In this document: one piece after another, positions 10,245-20,230 of the stretch | How the letters are laid out: every line of letters starts with the position of its first letter | Position numbering within the stretch: the first letter of the stretch is position 1 | Assembly (NCBI GenBank): GCA_046349435.1 | Contig: JAXMCI010000028.1 | Location: 1 to 64,000, forward strand | Direction: 5' to 3' | Origin: JAXMCI01 sp046349435 | Lineage (GTDB): Bacteria > Pseudomonadota > Alphaproteobacteria > Dongiales > Dongiaceae | Length of the DNA stretch: 64,000 nt | The notes under the pieces: generated by a model | What the model was told of the DNA's origin: nothing | The model's input: the letters and a program-made list of their open reading frames with translations, nothing else | The model's database searches: none | Program-made: the position numbers and the translations under genes

Positions 10245-11081
10245 ATGATCGATCTCACCCCGGATCAGGTCGCCCGCTTCCAGGCCGACGGCTTCCTCAT
10301 CCTCGAGCGCTTCGTGCCGCCCGCGCAGGTCGCGGCGGCGCGCGCCCGCTTCGAGCCGCTGTTCCGCGGCGAGTTCGCCACCGGCCTCTATCCCGACGAG
10401 TGGAACTGGCGCGAGGGCCGCGACCCGGCCGACCGCACGCGGCAGATCTGCAATGCCTGGAAGTCCGACCCGGCGATCGCCGATGTCGTGCTGCAGCCGG
10501 CGATCGGCCGGCTGGTCGCGGGGCTGATGGGCTGGCCGGGGGCGCGGATGGGCCAGGACAACGTGCTGTGGAAGCCGCCCGGCGCCCGGCCGCTCGGCTT
10601 CCACCAGGACGATTCCTACTGCCACTGGGTGGTGCCGGCCGGCTTCTGCACGGTGTGGCTGGCGCTCGACGACACCACGGCGGCGGGCGGCACGATCGAA
10701 TATGCCCGCGGCTCGCATCGCTGGGGCGTCTTCCCGCCGATCCGGCAGTTCCACGCGCCGGAGAACTACCGCGAGGATTTCGAGGCCGCCGCCGCCGCCA
10801 TCGGCGAGCGCCCGGAGATCGTGCCGGTCGAGGTGCCGGCCGGCGGCTGCGCCATCCATCACGGCCGGACCTGGCACGGTTCCGGCTGGAACCGCGCCGA
10901 GCGGCCGCGCCGCGCCCTGGTCGCCCACTGCCTCAGCTCGGCGGCGCGCTTCCATCCCACCGAGATCAGCTACATCTACAGCCGCTACAAGCGGGCCGGG
11001 GACGAGACGATGGACGAGAGCTTCTTCCCGATCCTGTGGACCCGCGACGGCTATCGCAGCCGCTTCCTGCCGGCCGCCTGA
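10245..11081 (+). CDS. Phytanoyl-CoA dioxygenase (PhyH) family protein
   Basis: A 278-residue Fe(II)/2-oxoglutarate dioxygenase. His and Asp occur in GFHQDDSYCHW and the distal His in HHGRTWHGSGWN, followed by RRALVAHC with the probable 2-oxoglutarate Arg. The N-terminus VARFQADGFLILERFV is typical of PhyH. It shares little sequence with the PhyH protein at 4457-5281. It is co-directional with the urease genes but separated by 71 bp, so it may or may not be on the same transcript. The substrate is unknown. Confidence 0.9.
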   Translation: MIDLTPDQVARFQADGFLILERFVPPAQVAAARARFEPLFRGEFATGLYPDEWNWREGRDPADRTRQICNAWKSDPAIADVVLQPAIGRLVAGLMGWPGARMGQDNVLWKPPGARPLGFHQDDSYCHWVVPAGFCTVWLALDDTTAAGGTIEYARGSHRWGVFPPIRQFHAPENYREDFEAAAAAIGERPEIVPVEVPAGGCAIHHGRTWHGSGWNRAERPRRALVAHCLSSAARFHPTEISYIYSRYKRAGDETMDESFFPILWTRDGYRSRFLPAA

Positions 11082-11100
11082 GCCGCCCCGCCCGAGGGCC

Positions 11101-12048
11101 CTACCAGAGCGTGCGGAAGGAGCTGCCGGCCTTCGGATACTGGTTGTTCGAGAGCTGCGCGCGGAAGTCGGGCGCCTGGTAGTCCCAGTAGTCGTGGTAG
11201 GCGACGTTGTGCCCGGCGATCCAGGCGTTCATCTTCTGGATGAAATAGGGGTCGTCGCCGCCGCCGACCCCGGGATAGCCCGGCCGCACGCCGGTGCCCC
11301 ACTCCGGGAAGGACAGGCGCTTGCCGTGCGCGGCGGCGAACTTGGCGTGCCAGGCGAGCCCGTGGTCCTGGTTGACCAGGTTCGACCAGCGCAGGGTCGG
11401 GGTCCGCTTCGCCGGATCCCAGGATTCGTTGTAGACGTCGACGCCGATGATGTCGACATAGGCGTCGCCCGGATAGGCCTTCTCGGCCGGGATCTGCAGG
11501 TAGCCGAGCGCCATGGTCCAGTCGAACTTGAACTGCGCGCCGCTCACCGAGCGCATCGCCGTGACGATCTGGCGCCAGTAGGCGACGAAGCAGCTCGCGC
11601 ATTTCGAGGCGTGCCAGGGATACCAGCCGCCGTTGAACTCCCAGCCGAGCCGGACCACGGCGCCGCCGAAGCCCTTGGCGATCAGGTTCTGGGCGACCTT
11701 GCGGAAATTGGCGTTGTAGGCGCCCGAGGCGCCCTTCGAGAGCGTGCTGACGCCGTCATTGGGCAGCATCGGCACCGACACCGTCAGGTGCCAGCGCGAG
11801 CCGCGCCATGAGGTCGCCACGTAGTTGCTCTCGCTGATGATCTGCGCCCAGCTGCCGAAGCCGATGAAGTCGATCGCCCTCGGCACCTGGTGGCCGAGCC
11901 AGCTCTCGAACTTGGGCATCTGGCTGCGGCCCCAGCTGCCGCCGCCCTTGTAGCTCCCGAGCTCGGCGGCCTCGGCCCCCGCCGCCAGCCCGCAGGCCAG
12001 CATCGCCGCGGCCGCGATGGCGCGGATCTTGCCAGTAATGGTGAGCAC
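11101..12048 (-). CDS. Secreted GH26-like glycoside hydrolase
   Basis: A 315-residue protein with a signal peptide (residues 1 to about 27, cleavage near AGAEA/AE). It has a TIM-barrel layout with two candidate catalytic glutamates, E137 in VRLGWEFNGGWYPW (acid/base) and E249 in LSFPEWG (nucleophile). This spacing is characteristic of the GH26 beta-mannanase clan. GTG 12048 follows GGGGGGA at good spacing. The likely role is cleavage of a beta-linked polysaccharide in the periplasm or outside the cell, perhaps an own exopolysaccharide. Activity is inferred from motifs only. It converges with the PhyH gene and is preceded by a 287-bp intergenic region. Confidence 0.8.
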   Translation of the reverse strand: MLTITGKIRAIAAAAMLACGLAAGAEAAELGSYKGGGSWGRSQMPKFESWLGHQVPRAIDFIGFGSWAQIISESNYVATSWRGSRWHLTVSVPMLPNDGVSTLSKGASGAYNANFRKVAQNLIAKGFGGAVVRLGWEFNGGWYPWHASKCASCFVAYWRQIVTAMRSVSGAQFKFDWTMALGYLQIPAEKAYPGDAYVDIIGVDVYNESWDPAKRTPTLRWSNLVNQDHGLAWHAKFAAAHGKRLSFPEWGTGVRPGYPGVGGGDDPYFIQKMNAWIAGHNVAYHDYWDYQAPDFRAQLSNNQYPKAGSSFRTLW

Positions 12049-12335
12049 CGGATGTCCCCCCTTGCTGAAAAAGTTCCTATATCGGCGTCGGGTAGGAGCA
12101 GAGTGCTAGCGCGGGTGCGTGCGGCGACCCAAACCGAAAAGCAGAGAAGGCCGAAATTCGCACGGATCGTACATAGATGATGACAGGACCCCGGTCCTAT
12201 ATTGTCCTGGCGGCCGGCGGCAAGTGCCTGTCGCGGGGGAATAATTCGGCGTGGGCCCGCCAAGGCCACCGAACCGCCACAAGCTTGGCTGACACGGTTC
12301 TGCCACGGCCGAGCCTGCGCGGCGCCGGCCGACTC
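12049..12335. promoter_or_regulatory. Promoter region of the GH26-like gene with nested inverted repeats
   Basis: This stretch is AT-richer than its surroundings. Reading the minus strand, a TATAGG block lies about 20 bases before the ribosome site and could be a -10 element. Around 12182-12212 there is a cluster of GGACC/GGTCC and AGGAC/GTCCT arms around a CAATATAGG box, which looks like an operator overlapping another promoter. No gene was seen here. The factor that would bind is unknown. Confidence 0.35.
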
Positions 12336-12980
12336 TCAGGTGAACGCGGGTCCCGGCGACGGTCCCGGCAGGAGGCGGATGCGGGCGGGATCGAGCGGAC
12401 GGCCGGTGAAGACCGCGTAGTAGAGGCTGGCCAGCGCCGTGCGCGCGGCCAGCGTCTCCTCGACCTCGAGCGTGTGGTAGCCGACCTGGGTGTAGTAGAG
12501 CACGCGGGCGCGGACCAGCGCCTCGGGCTCGCCATAGCCGGCGCCGGCGAAGAGGCCGCGGATGAAGGCCACCCGCCGCTCGTCGGCGCGCCTGACCGCG
12601 GCGCGGACCGGGTCCGACTTGCGCGCCCAGTCCCGCACGGCGGCGTCGAAGCGGAGGTTGAAGTCGCTGGCCTCCAGCCAGAACGAGAACAGCCGGAGGA
12701 TGCCCGATTCGAGATCGAGCGGCGCCGCCGCCATGGCGGCGAAGGGGATCATGCAGCTCTCTTCCCAGTCGTGCAGCAGCGCGTCGAGCAGCTGCTGCCG
12801 GTCCCGGAAGTGCCAGTAGAAGCCGCCCCGCGTCACGCCCATGCGCCGCGCGATGCGGTCGATGCGGACCTGGTCGACGCCGTCGGCGACCAGCATCTCG
12901 CGGGCCGCCGCCAGCCACGCGGCGGGGCCGGTCCGCCCGGCCGGCGGCCGTCGCGCCGAACGGGCGGGGCGACGCGGCAT
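12336..12980 (-). CDS. TetR family transcriptional regulator
   Basis: A 214-residue TetR-type repressor. The N-terminal helix-turn-helix is clear: AAREMLVADGVDQVRIDRIARRMGVTRGGFYWHFRDRQQLLDALL is split by the usual GVTRGGFYWHF recognition helix. The C-terminal ligand domain is helical, without known motifs. ATG 12980 places it 13 bp after the ABC ATPase stop; a longer frame upstream would overlap that gene and is low-complexity. It is probably the local regulator of the amide-uptake operon preceding it, co-transcribed as its last gene. Confidence 0.88.
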   Translation of the reverse strand: MPRRPARSARRPPAGRTGPAAWLAAAREMLVADGVDQVRIDRIARRMGVTRGGFYWHFRDRQQLLDALLHDWEESCMIPFAAMAAAPLDLESGILRLFSFWLEASDFNLRFDAAVRDWARKSDPVRAAVRRADERRVAFIRGLFAGAGYGEPEALVRARVLYYTQVGYHTLEVEETLAARTALASLYYAVFTGRPLDPARIRLLPGPSPGPAFT

Positions 12981-12993
12981 CGCCCGCGGCCGC

Positions 12994-14073
<1,080 letters not shown>

Positions 14074-14083
14074 GTCCCCTCCC

Positions 14084-14257
14084 TTACAGCGTCGCCAGGT
14101 AGGCGAGCTCGAGCATCACGAACACGGCGACGCCCCAGAAGCGCAGCTCGCCGGGGGTGAACCAGTCGCGCCGCGCGTTGATCAGGACCAGCCCGGCCTG
14201 CAGCGGCAGCGCCAGCAGCAGCAGCGCCAGGTGGGCGAGCGGCGTGGTCGCGCTCAC
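14084..14257 (-). CDS. Small membrane protein (57 aa) of the ABC operon
   Basis: A 57-residue protein starting at GTG 14257, which overlaps the stop of the preceding small gene (GTGA). It has two hydrophobic segments, LALLLLALPLQAGLVLI and FWGVAVFVMLELAYLA, joined by a short polar loop NARRDWFTPGELR, so it is a hairpin membrane protein. No domain is recognised. Tight overlap with its neighbours inside an importer operon argues that it is translated and may be an accessory transporter subunit. It is too short to be sure from sequence alone. Confidence 0.6.
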   Translation of the reverse strand: MSATTPLAHLALLLLALPLQAGLVLINARRDWFTPGELRFWGVAVFVMLELAYLATL

Positions 14258-14505
14258 CGGCGGCCCCAGCTCAGGTGCCCGCCCAGGCGCCCGAAGCCCG
14301 CCAGCACCAGCGTCACCAGCGCCGGCACCCCGAACATGTTGATCGGCACGATCCAGAAGATCGGGACCTTGAGGTCGAGCAGCAGGTAGTTGCCCCAGAC
14401 CGCGGTCCAGCAGCACAGCACCGCCCACAGCATGGCCATCGCGTCGGCGGTGCGGACGCGCGGGGCGGCCTGCTGCCGGGCGCCGGTCTCGGCCGGGGCG
14501 CTCAT
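14254..14505 (-). CDS. Small membrane protein (83 aa), DUF2160-like, in ABC operon
   Basis: An 83-residue protein with two membrane segments, MAMLWAVLCCWTAVWGNYLLL and IPINMFGVPALVTLVLAGFG-like, after a polar N-terminus. Size, topology and position beside two CUT1 permeases recall the DUF2160 proteins found in rhizobial glycerol importer operons; this link is from memory and moderate. ATG 14505 overlaps the permease stop (ATGA) and its own stop overlaps the next GTG, so three genes are translationally chained. The role is unknown; it could stabilise the permease pair. Confidence 0.65.
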   Translation of the reverse strand: MSAPAETGARQQAAPRVRTADAMAMLWAVLCCWTAVWGNYLLLDLKVPIFWIVPINMFGVPALVTLVLAGFGRLGGHLSWGRR

Positions 14506-15332
14506 CCCTTCACCGCGCCGAAGGTCAGCCCGCGGATCAGGTGCCGCTGGGCGAAGAAGGTGAAGACGATGACCGGGATGGTCTGGACCACGGCGGCGGC
14601 GGCGACCTCGCCGCGCAGCGTGCCGGTGTGCTGCACCAGGGTCGGGATCATCACCGGCAGGGTGTTGGTGTCGCCGGCCGAGAGGATCATCGCGAACAGC
14701 ATCTCGTTCCAGGAGAAGATGAAGACGAAGATCGCGACCGTGACGAGGCCGGGCACCGAGAGCGGCAGCGAGATGCGCAGGAAGATCTGCGCGGCGCTGC
14801 AGCCGTCGAGCTTGGCCGCCTCCTCCAGCTCGAGCGGGATCTCGTCGAAGAAGGTCTTCATCATCCAGACGACGAGGACGAGGTTGAAGGCGGCGTGCGC
14901 GATGCTGACGCCGAGATGGGTGTTGAGCAGCCCGAGCCGGGAATAGAGGAAGTACATCGGCAGGGCGAAGGCGATCGGCGGCCCCAGGCGGGTCGCCAGG
15001 ATGTAGAAGAAGAGATGGTTGCCGGCCGGCACCTTGAAGCGGGAGAAGGCGTAGGCGGCCAGCGTGCCGACGCCGAGCGCGATCAGCGTGCTGGTCAGGC
15101 CGATGATCAGGCTGTTCAGCAGGTAGCGGTCGAAGCCGCGCCCGATCAGCATGTTCTCGTAGTTGAACCAGCTCGGGTTCTTGATCCAGACCGGCGGCGT
15201 CGAAAGGATGTCGGCGCGGCCCTTGAAGCTGGTGGCCAGCGTCCAGGCATAGGGCAGCAGCGCGATCGCCGCCATCAGCACCAGCACGAACCAGAAGATC
15301 AGCGGCGTGCGCCGCAGGTGCGAGACCCTCAT
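14502..15332 (-). CDS. ABC transporter permease, MalG/UgpE type
   Basis: A 276-residue CUT1 permease with six predicted membrane segments. The cytoplasmic coupling motif EEAAKLDGCSAAQIFLRISLPLSVPG is the classic EAA loop (EAA...G...I.LP) that docks to the ATPase. The N-terminus is MRVSHLRRTPLIFWFVLVL. ATG 15332 overlaps the stop of the other permease (ATGA). It forms the heterodimeric channel with the gene at 15329-16270. Confidence 0.95.
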   Translation of the reverse strand: MRVSHLRRTPLIFWFVLVLMAAIALLPYAWTLATSFKGRADILSTPPVWIKNPSWFNYENMLIGRGFDRYLLNSLIIGLTSTLIALGVGTLAAYAFSRFKVPAGNHLFFYILATRLGPPIAFALPMYFLYSRLGLLNTHLGVSIAHAAFNLVLVVWMMKTFFDEIPLELEEAAKLDGCSAAQIFLRISLPLSVPGLVTVAIFVFIFSWNEMLFAMILSAGDTNTLPVMIPTLVQHTGTLRGEVAAAAVVQTIPVIVFTFFAQRHLIRGLTFGAVKG

Positions 15333-16270
15333 CGCGGCGCCTTCTCGACAGACTGGCGGGAGATCGCCTTGTAGAACAGCGAAGCGACCACCAGCGAGAA
15401 GTATCCCAGCACCAGGCAGATGGCGGCGGCGTTGCTGAGGTCCCAGTTCTGGAAGGCGATCCGGTAGGCGTAGAGGCTGATCAGCTCGGTGGCGCCGCCC
15501 GGGCCGCCGCCGGTCAGCACGTAGATGGTGTCGAAGGTCTTCGAGGCGTCGATGGTGCGGAACAGCACGGCGACGACGATCATCGGCCGCAGCAGCGGCA
15601 GCTGCACGTGCCAGAACACCCGCCAGGCCGAGGCGCCGTCGATGTGGGCGGCCTCGATCGGCTCCTGCGGCATGCTGAGCAGCCCGGCCAGCATGAACAG
15701 CATCATGAAGGGCGTCCATTCCCAGACGTCGACCGCGACCAGCGCCGCGAAGGCGGTCGCGGCGCTGGAGAAGACGGGGGTGCCCTGGAGGATGCCGAGC
15801 TCGGTCAGGACGTAGGTGAAGAGGCCGAAGTTCGGCATCAGCAGGAAGTCCCAGATCAGCCCCACCACCACCGGCGCCACCATGGTCGGCAGCAGCAGGA
15901 TGGTGACCCAGACCCGGCGGCCGCGGAACTCGCGGTTGAGGATCATCGCCAGCATCAGGCCGAGCGCGAACTCCAGCGGCACGGCGAGCAGCACGAAGAG
16001 CGCGGTCAGCAGCAGCGCGCGGTAGAGGTCGGTGTCGCCGCCCAGCACCTCGATGTAGTTGGTCAGGCCGAGGAACTTGCCGTGCCGCAGCACCGCCGAG
16101 AGGTTCATCTCGCGGAAGCTGTCGGTCAGCGCGATGATCATCGGCGCCACCGAGACCAGCACCAGGAAGCCGATCACCGGCAGGATGCAGACCCAGAGGA
16201 AGCGCCGCGCGCGGGGGTCGACGATCGCCGTCGAGCGCGGCGCGGGCCGGGTGGCGCGGGATGCGGTCAT
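15329..16270 (-). CDS. ABC transporter permease, MalF/UgpA type
   Basis: A 313-residue CUT1 permease. The first membrane segment is WVCILPVIGFLVLVSVAPMII, with five more after it. The EAA loop reads EAAHIDGASAWRVFWHVQLPLLRP. A periplasmic loop DSFREMNLSAVLRHGKFLGL precedes segment two, as in MalF-like sugar permeases. It lies 102 bp after the binding-protein gene; that gap may hold an mRNA-processing hairpin that favours binding-protein expression. Confidence 0.95.
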   Translation of the reverse strand: MTASRATRPAPRSTAIVDPRARRFLWVCILPVIGFLVLVSVAPMIIALTDSFREMNLSAVLRHGKFLGLTNYIEVLGGDTDLYRALLLTALFVLLAVPLEFALGLMLAMILNREFRGRRVWVTILLLPTMVAPVVVGLIWDFLLMPNFGLFTYVLTELGILQGTPVFSSAATAFAALVAVDVWEWTPFMMLFMLAGLLSMPQEPIEAAHIDGASAWRVFWHVQLPLLRPMIVVAVLFRTIDASKTFDTIYVLTGGGPGGATELISLYAYRIAFQNWDLSNAAAICLVLGYFSLVVASLFYKAISRQSVEKAPR

Positions 16271-16372
16271 GAAGGATCCGGGCAGGACATCCGGGAGGAG
16301 AGATTCTCGGGCGGGGGGTGTGCGGCGGACGCGGCCGGGAGCCCGCCTGGGCTCCCGGCCGTGCCCTCGGGG

Positions 16373-17752
16373 CTACTCCTGCATCAGCGCCCGGCTCTTG
16401 TCGCCGGCCGTCTTCAGCGCCTCGGCGGCGGACTTCTTGCCGAGGGCCGCGGCCTGGAGCTCGTCGATCAGGATGGTCGACATCTCCGAGAGGGCCGCCG
16501 GGTGGGCGCGGGCGATCACCTTGTCATTGCTGATCAGCCAGCGGGTGATCTCGACGGCGCCGATGCCGTCGAAATCCTTCTCGAACCAGACGTCCTTGCG
16601 CGGCGAGGTGCAGCCGATCTTCTGGCATTCCTTCTGGACCTCGAAGGAGGCCAGCCACTGCAGGAACAGGAAGGTCGCCTCCTGGTGCTTCGAGGAGGCC
16701 GGGATCAGCCAGGCCTGGCCTTCGCCGCCGGTCTGGTGGGTGCCCGGCACCGGGTAGTAGGTGAACTTCCCCGCCACCTTCGGGCAGCCCTGGTCGCCCT
16801 TGTCCTCGAGATAGGGCGTGGTGTCGCCCCAGGTGCCGTAGCTGTAGAGCTTGCCCTGGCACATGTCGGCGTAGGTGTTGTCCCAGGTGTACTCGATATA
16901 GCCCTTCGGCACGTAGGGCAGCAGCGACAGCCAGTATTCCAGCGCCTTGACGGCGGTCGGGCTGTCGAAGGCGACCTGGCCCTTCTCGTCGAACATGACG
17001 CCGCCGAAGCCGTTGAGGAACATCTCGAAGTCGTACTGCGTCGCCCAGTGGCGCTTGAGCGACACGGCGGTGCCGAAGAAGTCCTCCTTCAGCACCTGGC
17101 CGGCCAGCTTGTCACCGGCCTTGCGGGTGAAGAAGGCGACCACGTCCTTGAACTGCTCCCAGGTGTCGGGCTTCAGCGGCAGGTCGTAGCCGTACTTCGC
17201 CTTGAAGGCGGCCTGCTCCTCGGGATTGGTCGCGAGGTCGGTGCGGACCACCATGAAGCGCGGGATGAAGTGATAGGGCAGCCCGTAGATCTTGCCGTCC
17301 TGCATCGAGGAGAACTCGAGCGTCTGCGGCACGTAGGCGGTCTTCGGGTCGAAGGTCGGGTCGCGCAGCTTCTCGTCGGCCAGCAGCTCGTACATCGGCT
17401 TGGCGAAGCCCTGGGCGACCCACAGGCCGACATCGAGCGAGGGCAGCTCGACGCAGTCGTAGATGCCGGTCTTGTTCATCGCGTCGGCGGTCATCTTCTG
17501 CCGCAGCGCGGCGCCGACGTCGCCGACCTCCCACTCGACGGTGATGCCGGTGAGCGGCGTGAACTTCTCCTTGGCCAGCTTCTGGTAGGCGATGAACGGG
17601 GCATAGCCGTCGCCGACGCACTTGATCGTCGTCCCGGCGTACGGCTTGGCCGCCTCGGCCAGCGTCCAGGCCCCGGCCGGCGATGCGCCGAGCCAGCCCG
17701 CCGCCAGGATCGCCGCCGCGGCGGCGATCCCGGCCAGTCTCGTTGCTTTCAT
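16373..17752 (-). CDS. Extracellular solute-binding protein, family 1
   Basis: A 459-residue periplasmic binding protein. Its signal peptide runs from MKATRLAGIAAAAAILAAGW to about ASPAGA/WT. The body has the family 1 layout, with an N-terminal lobe opening YAGTTIKCVGDGYAPF and hinge-region sequences such as YVPQTLEFSSMQDGKIYGLPY. Several Cys (for example YDCVEL, ADMCQG, GCPKV, ECQKIGC) could form disulfides. Similar proteins bind sugars, polyols or glycerol phosphates. Its partner genes are the permeases downstream and the amidase 34 bp upstream, so the ligand may be an amide or a solute giving rise to one. Confidence 0.93.
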   Translation of the reverse strand: MKATRLAGIAAAAAILAAGWLGASPAGAWTLAEAAKPYAGTTIKCVGDGYAPFIAYQKLAKEKFTPLTGITVEWEVGDVGAALRQKMTADAMNKTGIYDCVELPSLDVGLWVAQGFAKPMYELLADEKLRDPTFDPKTAYVPQTLEFSSMQDGKIYGLPYHFIPRFMVVRTDLATNPEEQAAFKAKYGYDLPLKPDTWEQFKDVVAFFTRKAGDKLAGQVLKEDFFGTAVSLKRHWATQYDFEMFLNGFGGVMFDEKGQVAFDSPTAVKALEYWLSLLPYVPKGYIEYTWDNTYADMCQGKLYSYGTWGDTTPYLEDKGDQGCPKVAGKFTYYPVPGTHQTGGEGQAWLIPASSKHQEATFLFLQWLASFEVQKECQKIGCTSPRKDVWFEKDFDGIGAVEITRWLISNDKVIARAHPAALSEMSTILIDELQAAALGKKSAAEALKTAGDKSRALMQE

Positions 17753-17786
17753 GGTTCGCGTCCTTCCCTGTTCGAGTGCGATGCGC

Positions 17787-18746
17787 TCAGCCGAAGACCA
17801 GCCGCGGCAGGTAGCAGGAGACCACCCAGTTCGGCCGGTCGACGACCTCGCTGATGCGCATGTCGGCGCACACGCTGCACAGCATGTAGGCGTGCTCGGG
17901 GCTCAACTTGTGCTGCTTGCCGAGCAGGTCGATCATGCTGCGAACGGCGTCCTTGGTGGCGACCATCAGGTCCGGCGCGATGCCGGTGGTCACCTCGTAG
18001 CCGGCGCCGTCGAGATGGCGGCTGACCGGGCCATGGGTGACGAAGCGCGGATACTTCTGGTGGCCGCCCTTCACCAGGTCGATCTTGGCGGTGACGCTCA
18101 TCGGCGATTCGATGGCGGTGCCGCAGACCTCGCCGTCGCCCTGGGCGGCGTGGGTGTCGCCGATCGAGTAGAGCGCGCCCTTGACCCGGACCGGCAGATA
18201 GAGGTCGACGCCGACCGTCAGGTCGCGGATGTCCATGTTGCCGCCCGAGGCATAGGGCGGGATCGTGCTGTGCGCGCCCGGCTCGGCCGGGGCGACGCCG
18301 GTGGTGCCGCAGAACGGCTTCAGCGGCACCTTGGCCATCGAGCCGTAGGCCGCCGGCGACTTGAAGCTCTTGTCGTAGGACCAGATGTGCAGCGAGGCCT
18401 CGGGGAAGTCCTCGGCGAGCAGCCCGAAGCCCGGCACGATCGCGGTCCAGGCCCAGCCCGAGGATTCGAAGCCGAGCAGCGTCACCTTGAGCGTGTCGCC
18501 CGGCTCGGCGCCGTCGACATAGACCGGGCCGGCGATCGGGTTGATGCGGGCGAAGTCCAGCGTCGGGATCGCATCCACCGTCGATTTTGCGGTGAGCTGG
18601 CCGCAGGTCGCGTCGATGTCCTTGAACTCGACGGTGTCGCCGGGGGCGATGGTGATCGCCGGCTTGCGGGAATTGTCCCAGCTGAGGTGCTGGTCGTGAT
18701 TGTGGATGGTGTGGTTGTGGGCGTGGGTCCTCGGCATGTCGTTCAT
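17787..18746 (-). CDS. Acetamidase/formamidase family protein
   Basis: A 319-residue member of the FmdA/AmdA family, which hydrolyses short-chain amides to ammonia and carboxylate. Family landmarks are WDNSRKPAITIAPGDTVEF, GPVYVDGAEPGDTLKVTLLG, the SIGDTHAAQGDGEVCGTAIE block around the active site and ISEVVDRPNWVVSCYLP. The first 20 residues hold HAHNHTIHNHDQH, a His-rich head that might bind metal. ATG 18746 was chosen over an upstream in-frame GTG because family alignment starts there. It is the first gene of the importer operon, suggesting that imported amide is hydrolysed at once. Confidence 0.92.
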   Translation of the reverse strand: MNDMPRTHAHNHTIHNHDQHLSWDNSRKPAITIAPGDTVEFKDIDATCGQLTAKSTVDAIPTLDFARINPIAGPVYVDGAEPGDTLKVTLLGFESSGWAWTAIVPGFGLLAEDFPEASLHIWSYDKSFKSPAAYGSMAKVPLKPFCGTTGVAPAEPGAHSTIPPYASGGNMDIRDLTVGVDLYLPVRVKGALYSIGDTHAAQGDGEVCGTAIESPMSVTAKIDLVKGGHQKYPRFVTHGPVSRHLDGAGYEVTTGIAPDLMVATKDAVRSMIDLLGKQHKLSPEHAYMLCSVCADMRISEVVDRPNWVVSCYLPRLVFG

Positions 18747-18961
18747 GACACCTCCCCAGGGGCTCCGGGCGGCGCGGGGCTCGAGCCGTCCGTCGGTCCG
18801 ACAATGCAGCACTGTATGGGGAAGGATCAAGGGAGCATATTGCGTGCATGCGTGAGATCGCACGTCGGCCCGCCGCCGGATTCGGCGCCCGGGTTGACCC
18901 AGCGCAAGCTCCTGCCGCCGGCGCGGCCCGACAATCCGGCAGCCATCACCGGAGGTCCGCC

Positions 18962-20149
18962 ATGACCGGCGCCGTCGCCGCCCTCGGCTCCCGCTCGCCC
19001 GCCGCCCTGCTCGAGGCGGGCTTTCGTCCCTTCTTCCTCGCCGCCGCCGGCTGGGCGGTCGTGGCGCTGGTCCTGTGGCTCGCCATGCTGCTCGGCGGGC
19101 TGGAGCTGCCGAGCCGCCTGCCGCCGCTCGCCTGGCACGCCCACGAGATGCTGTTCGGCTTCGTCCTGGCGGGGGTCGGCGGCTTCCTGCTGACCGCCAT
19201 CCCGAACTGGACGAAGCGGCCGCCGGTCGCCGGCCTGCCGCTGGCGGTGCTGGCCCTGCTCTGGCTGGCCGGCCGGGTCGACGCGCTGGTCTCGGCCGAG
19301 CTGCCGCTGGCGGCGGCGCTCGCCCTCGACCTCGCCTTCCCGCTGGCGCTCTCGGCCACCGCCGCGCACGAGCTGGTCGCCGGCCGGCACTGGCGCAACC
19401 TGCCGCTGCTGCTGCCGCCGCTGGTGCTGGGCGCCGGCAGCCTGCTGATGCAGCTCGAGGCCGAGGGCTTCGCCGTGCCGGCCGGGATCGGCTGGCGCGT
19501 CGGCCTCGCCGCCACCCTGGCGCTGATCTCGGTGATCGGCGGCCGCATCATCCCCGCCTTCACCGGCAACTGGCTGGCCGCCCGCGGCATCGACCGGCGC
19601 CCCGCCGGCAAGGGCATCGTCGACCGGCTGGCGCTCGGCACCTTGCATGCAGGACTGTTCGCCTGGGTGGCGTTCCCCGGGGCGGCGCCGGTCGGCGCGC
19701 TGCTGGTCGCGGCGGCGCTCGTCAATCTGTGGCGGCTAGCGCGTTGGCAGGGTCTCGCCACCCGGCCCGAGCCGCTGCTGCTGGTGCTGCATCTGGGATA
19801 TCTCTGGCTGGCGCTGGGCGCAGGGCTGCTCGGTCTCGCCCTGCTGTGGCCGGCCCTGCCGCTCGCCGCCGCGCTGCACGCGCTCGGCGCCGGCGCCGCC
19901 GGCACGATGATGCTGGCGGTGATGACCCGCGCCACCCGCGGCCATACCGGCCGGCCGCTCACCGCCGACGCCGCCACGATCGCGATCTACCTGGCGATCA
20001 CCGTGGCGGCGCTCGCCCGCGTCGCCGCCGCCCTGCTGCCGTCGCAGACGCTGCCGCTGCTGTGGGTCGCCGGCGTGGCCTGGCTCGCCGCCTTCGGCGG
20101 TTTCCTCGCCGCCTACGGCCCGATGCTGCTGCGGCCGAGGCCGCGCTGA
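18962..20149 (+). CDS. nnrS: NnrS family protein (heme-copper membrane protein)
   Basis: A 395-residue protein with about twelve membrane segments. NnrS signatures are the N-terminal ALLEAGFRPFFLAAAGWAVVAL, WHAHEMLFGFVLAGVGGFLLTAIPNW (with two conserved His), IGGRIIPAFTGNW and MLAVMTRATRGHTG. NnrS of Rhodobacter is a nitric-oxide-inducible heme/copper protein that protects against NO stress. No nitrite or nitric oxide reductase gene is nearby, so here it stands alone. It diverges from the amidase operon across a 215-bp region and is followed by a hairpin at 20158-20185. Confidence 0.9.
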   Translation: MTGAVAALGSRSPAALLEAGFRPFFLAAAGWAVVALVLWLAMLLGGLELPSRLPPLAWHAHEMLFGFVLAGVGGFLLTAIPNWTKRPPVAGLPLAVLALLWLAGRVDALVSAELPLAAALALDLAFPLALSATAAHELVAGRHWRNLPLLLPPLVLGAGSLLMQLEAEGFAVPAGIGWRVGLAATLALISVIGGRIIPAFTGNWLAARGIDRRPAGKGIVDRLALGTLHAGLFAWVAFPGAAPVGALLVAAALVNLWRLARWQGLATRPEPLLLVLHLGYLWLALGAGLLGLALLWPALPLAAALHALGAGAAGTMMLAVMTRATRGHTGRPLTADAATIAIYLAITVAALARVAAALLPSQTLPLLWVAGVAWLAAFGGFLAAYGPMLLRPRPR

Positions 20150-20157
20150 CGCCCTAT

Positions 20158-20185
20158 CCCCTCGCCCGCGTGAGCGGGAGAGGGG
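20158..20185. terminator. Hairpin between convergent nnrS and VOC genes
   Basis: CCCCTCGCCCGC pairs with GCGGGAGAGGGG around a GTGA loop, with one mismatch in 12 pairs. It sits 9 bp after the nnrS stop and faces the VOC gene on the other strand, so it could terminate both. The CCCTC...GAGGG form resembles dispersed palindromic repeats common in alphaproteobacteria. Confidence 0.5.
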
Positions 20186-20230
20186 GCGATGCCGCGCCGC
20201 CGGCGCGAACCCTCCTGTCATCCTGCCGGC

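Noticed and set aside
18962..20149. Denitrification island marked by nnrS
   Set aside because: No nir, nor, nos or nnrR genes in the surrounding sequence.
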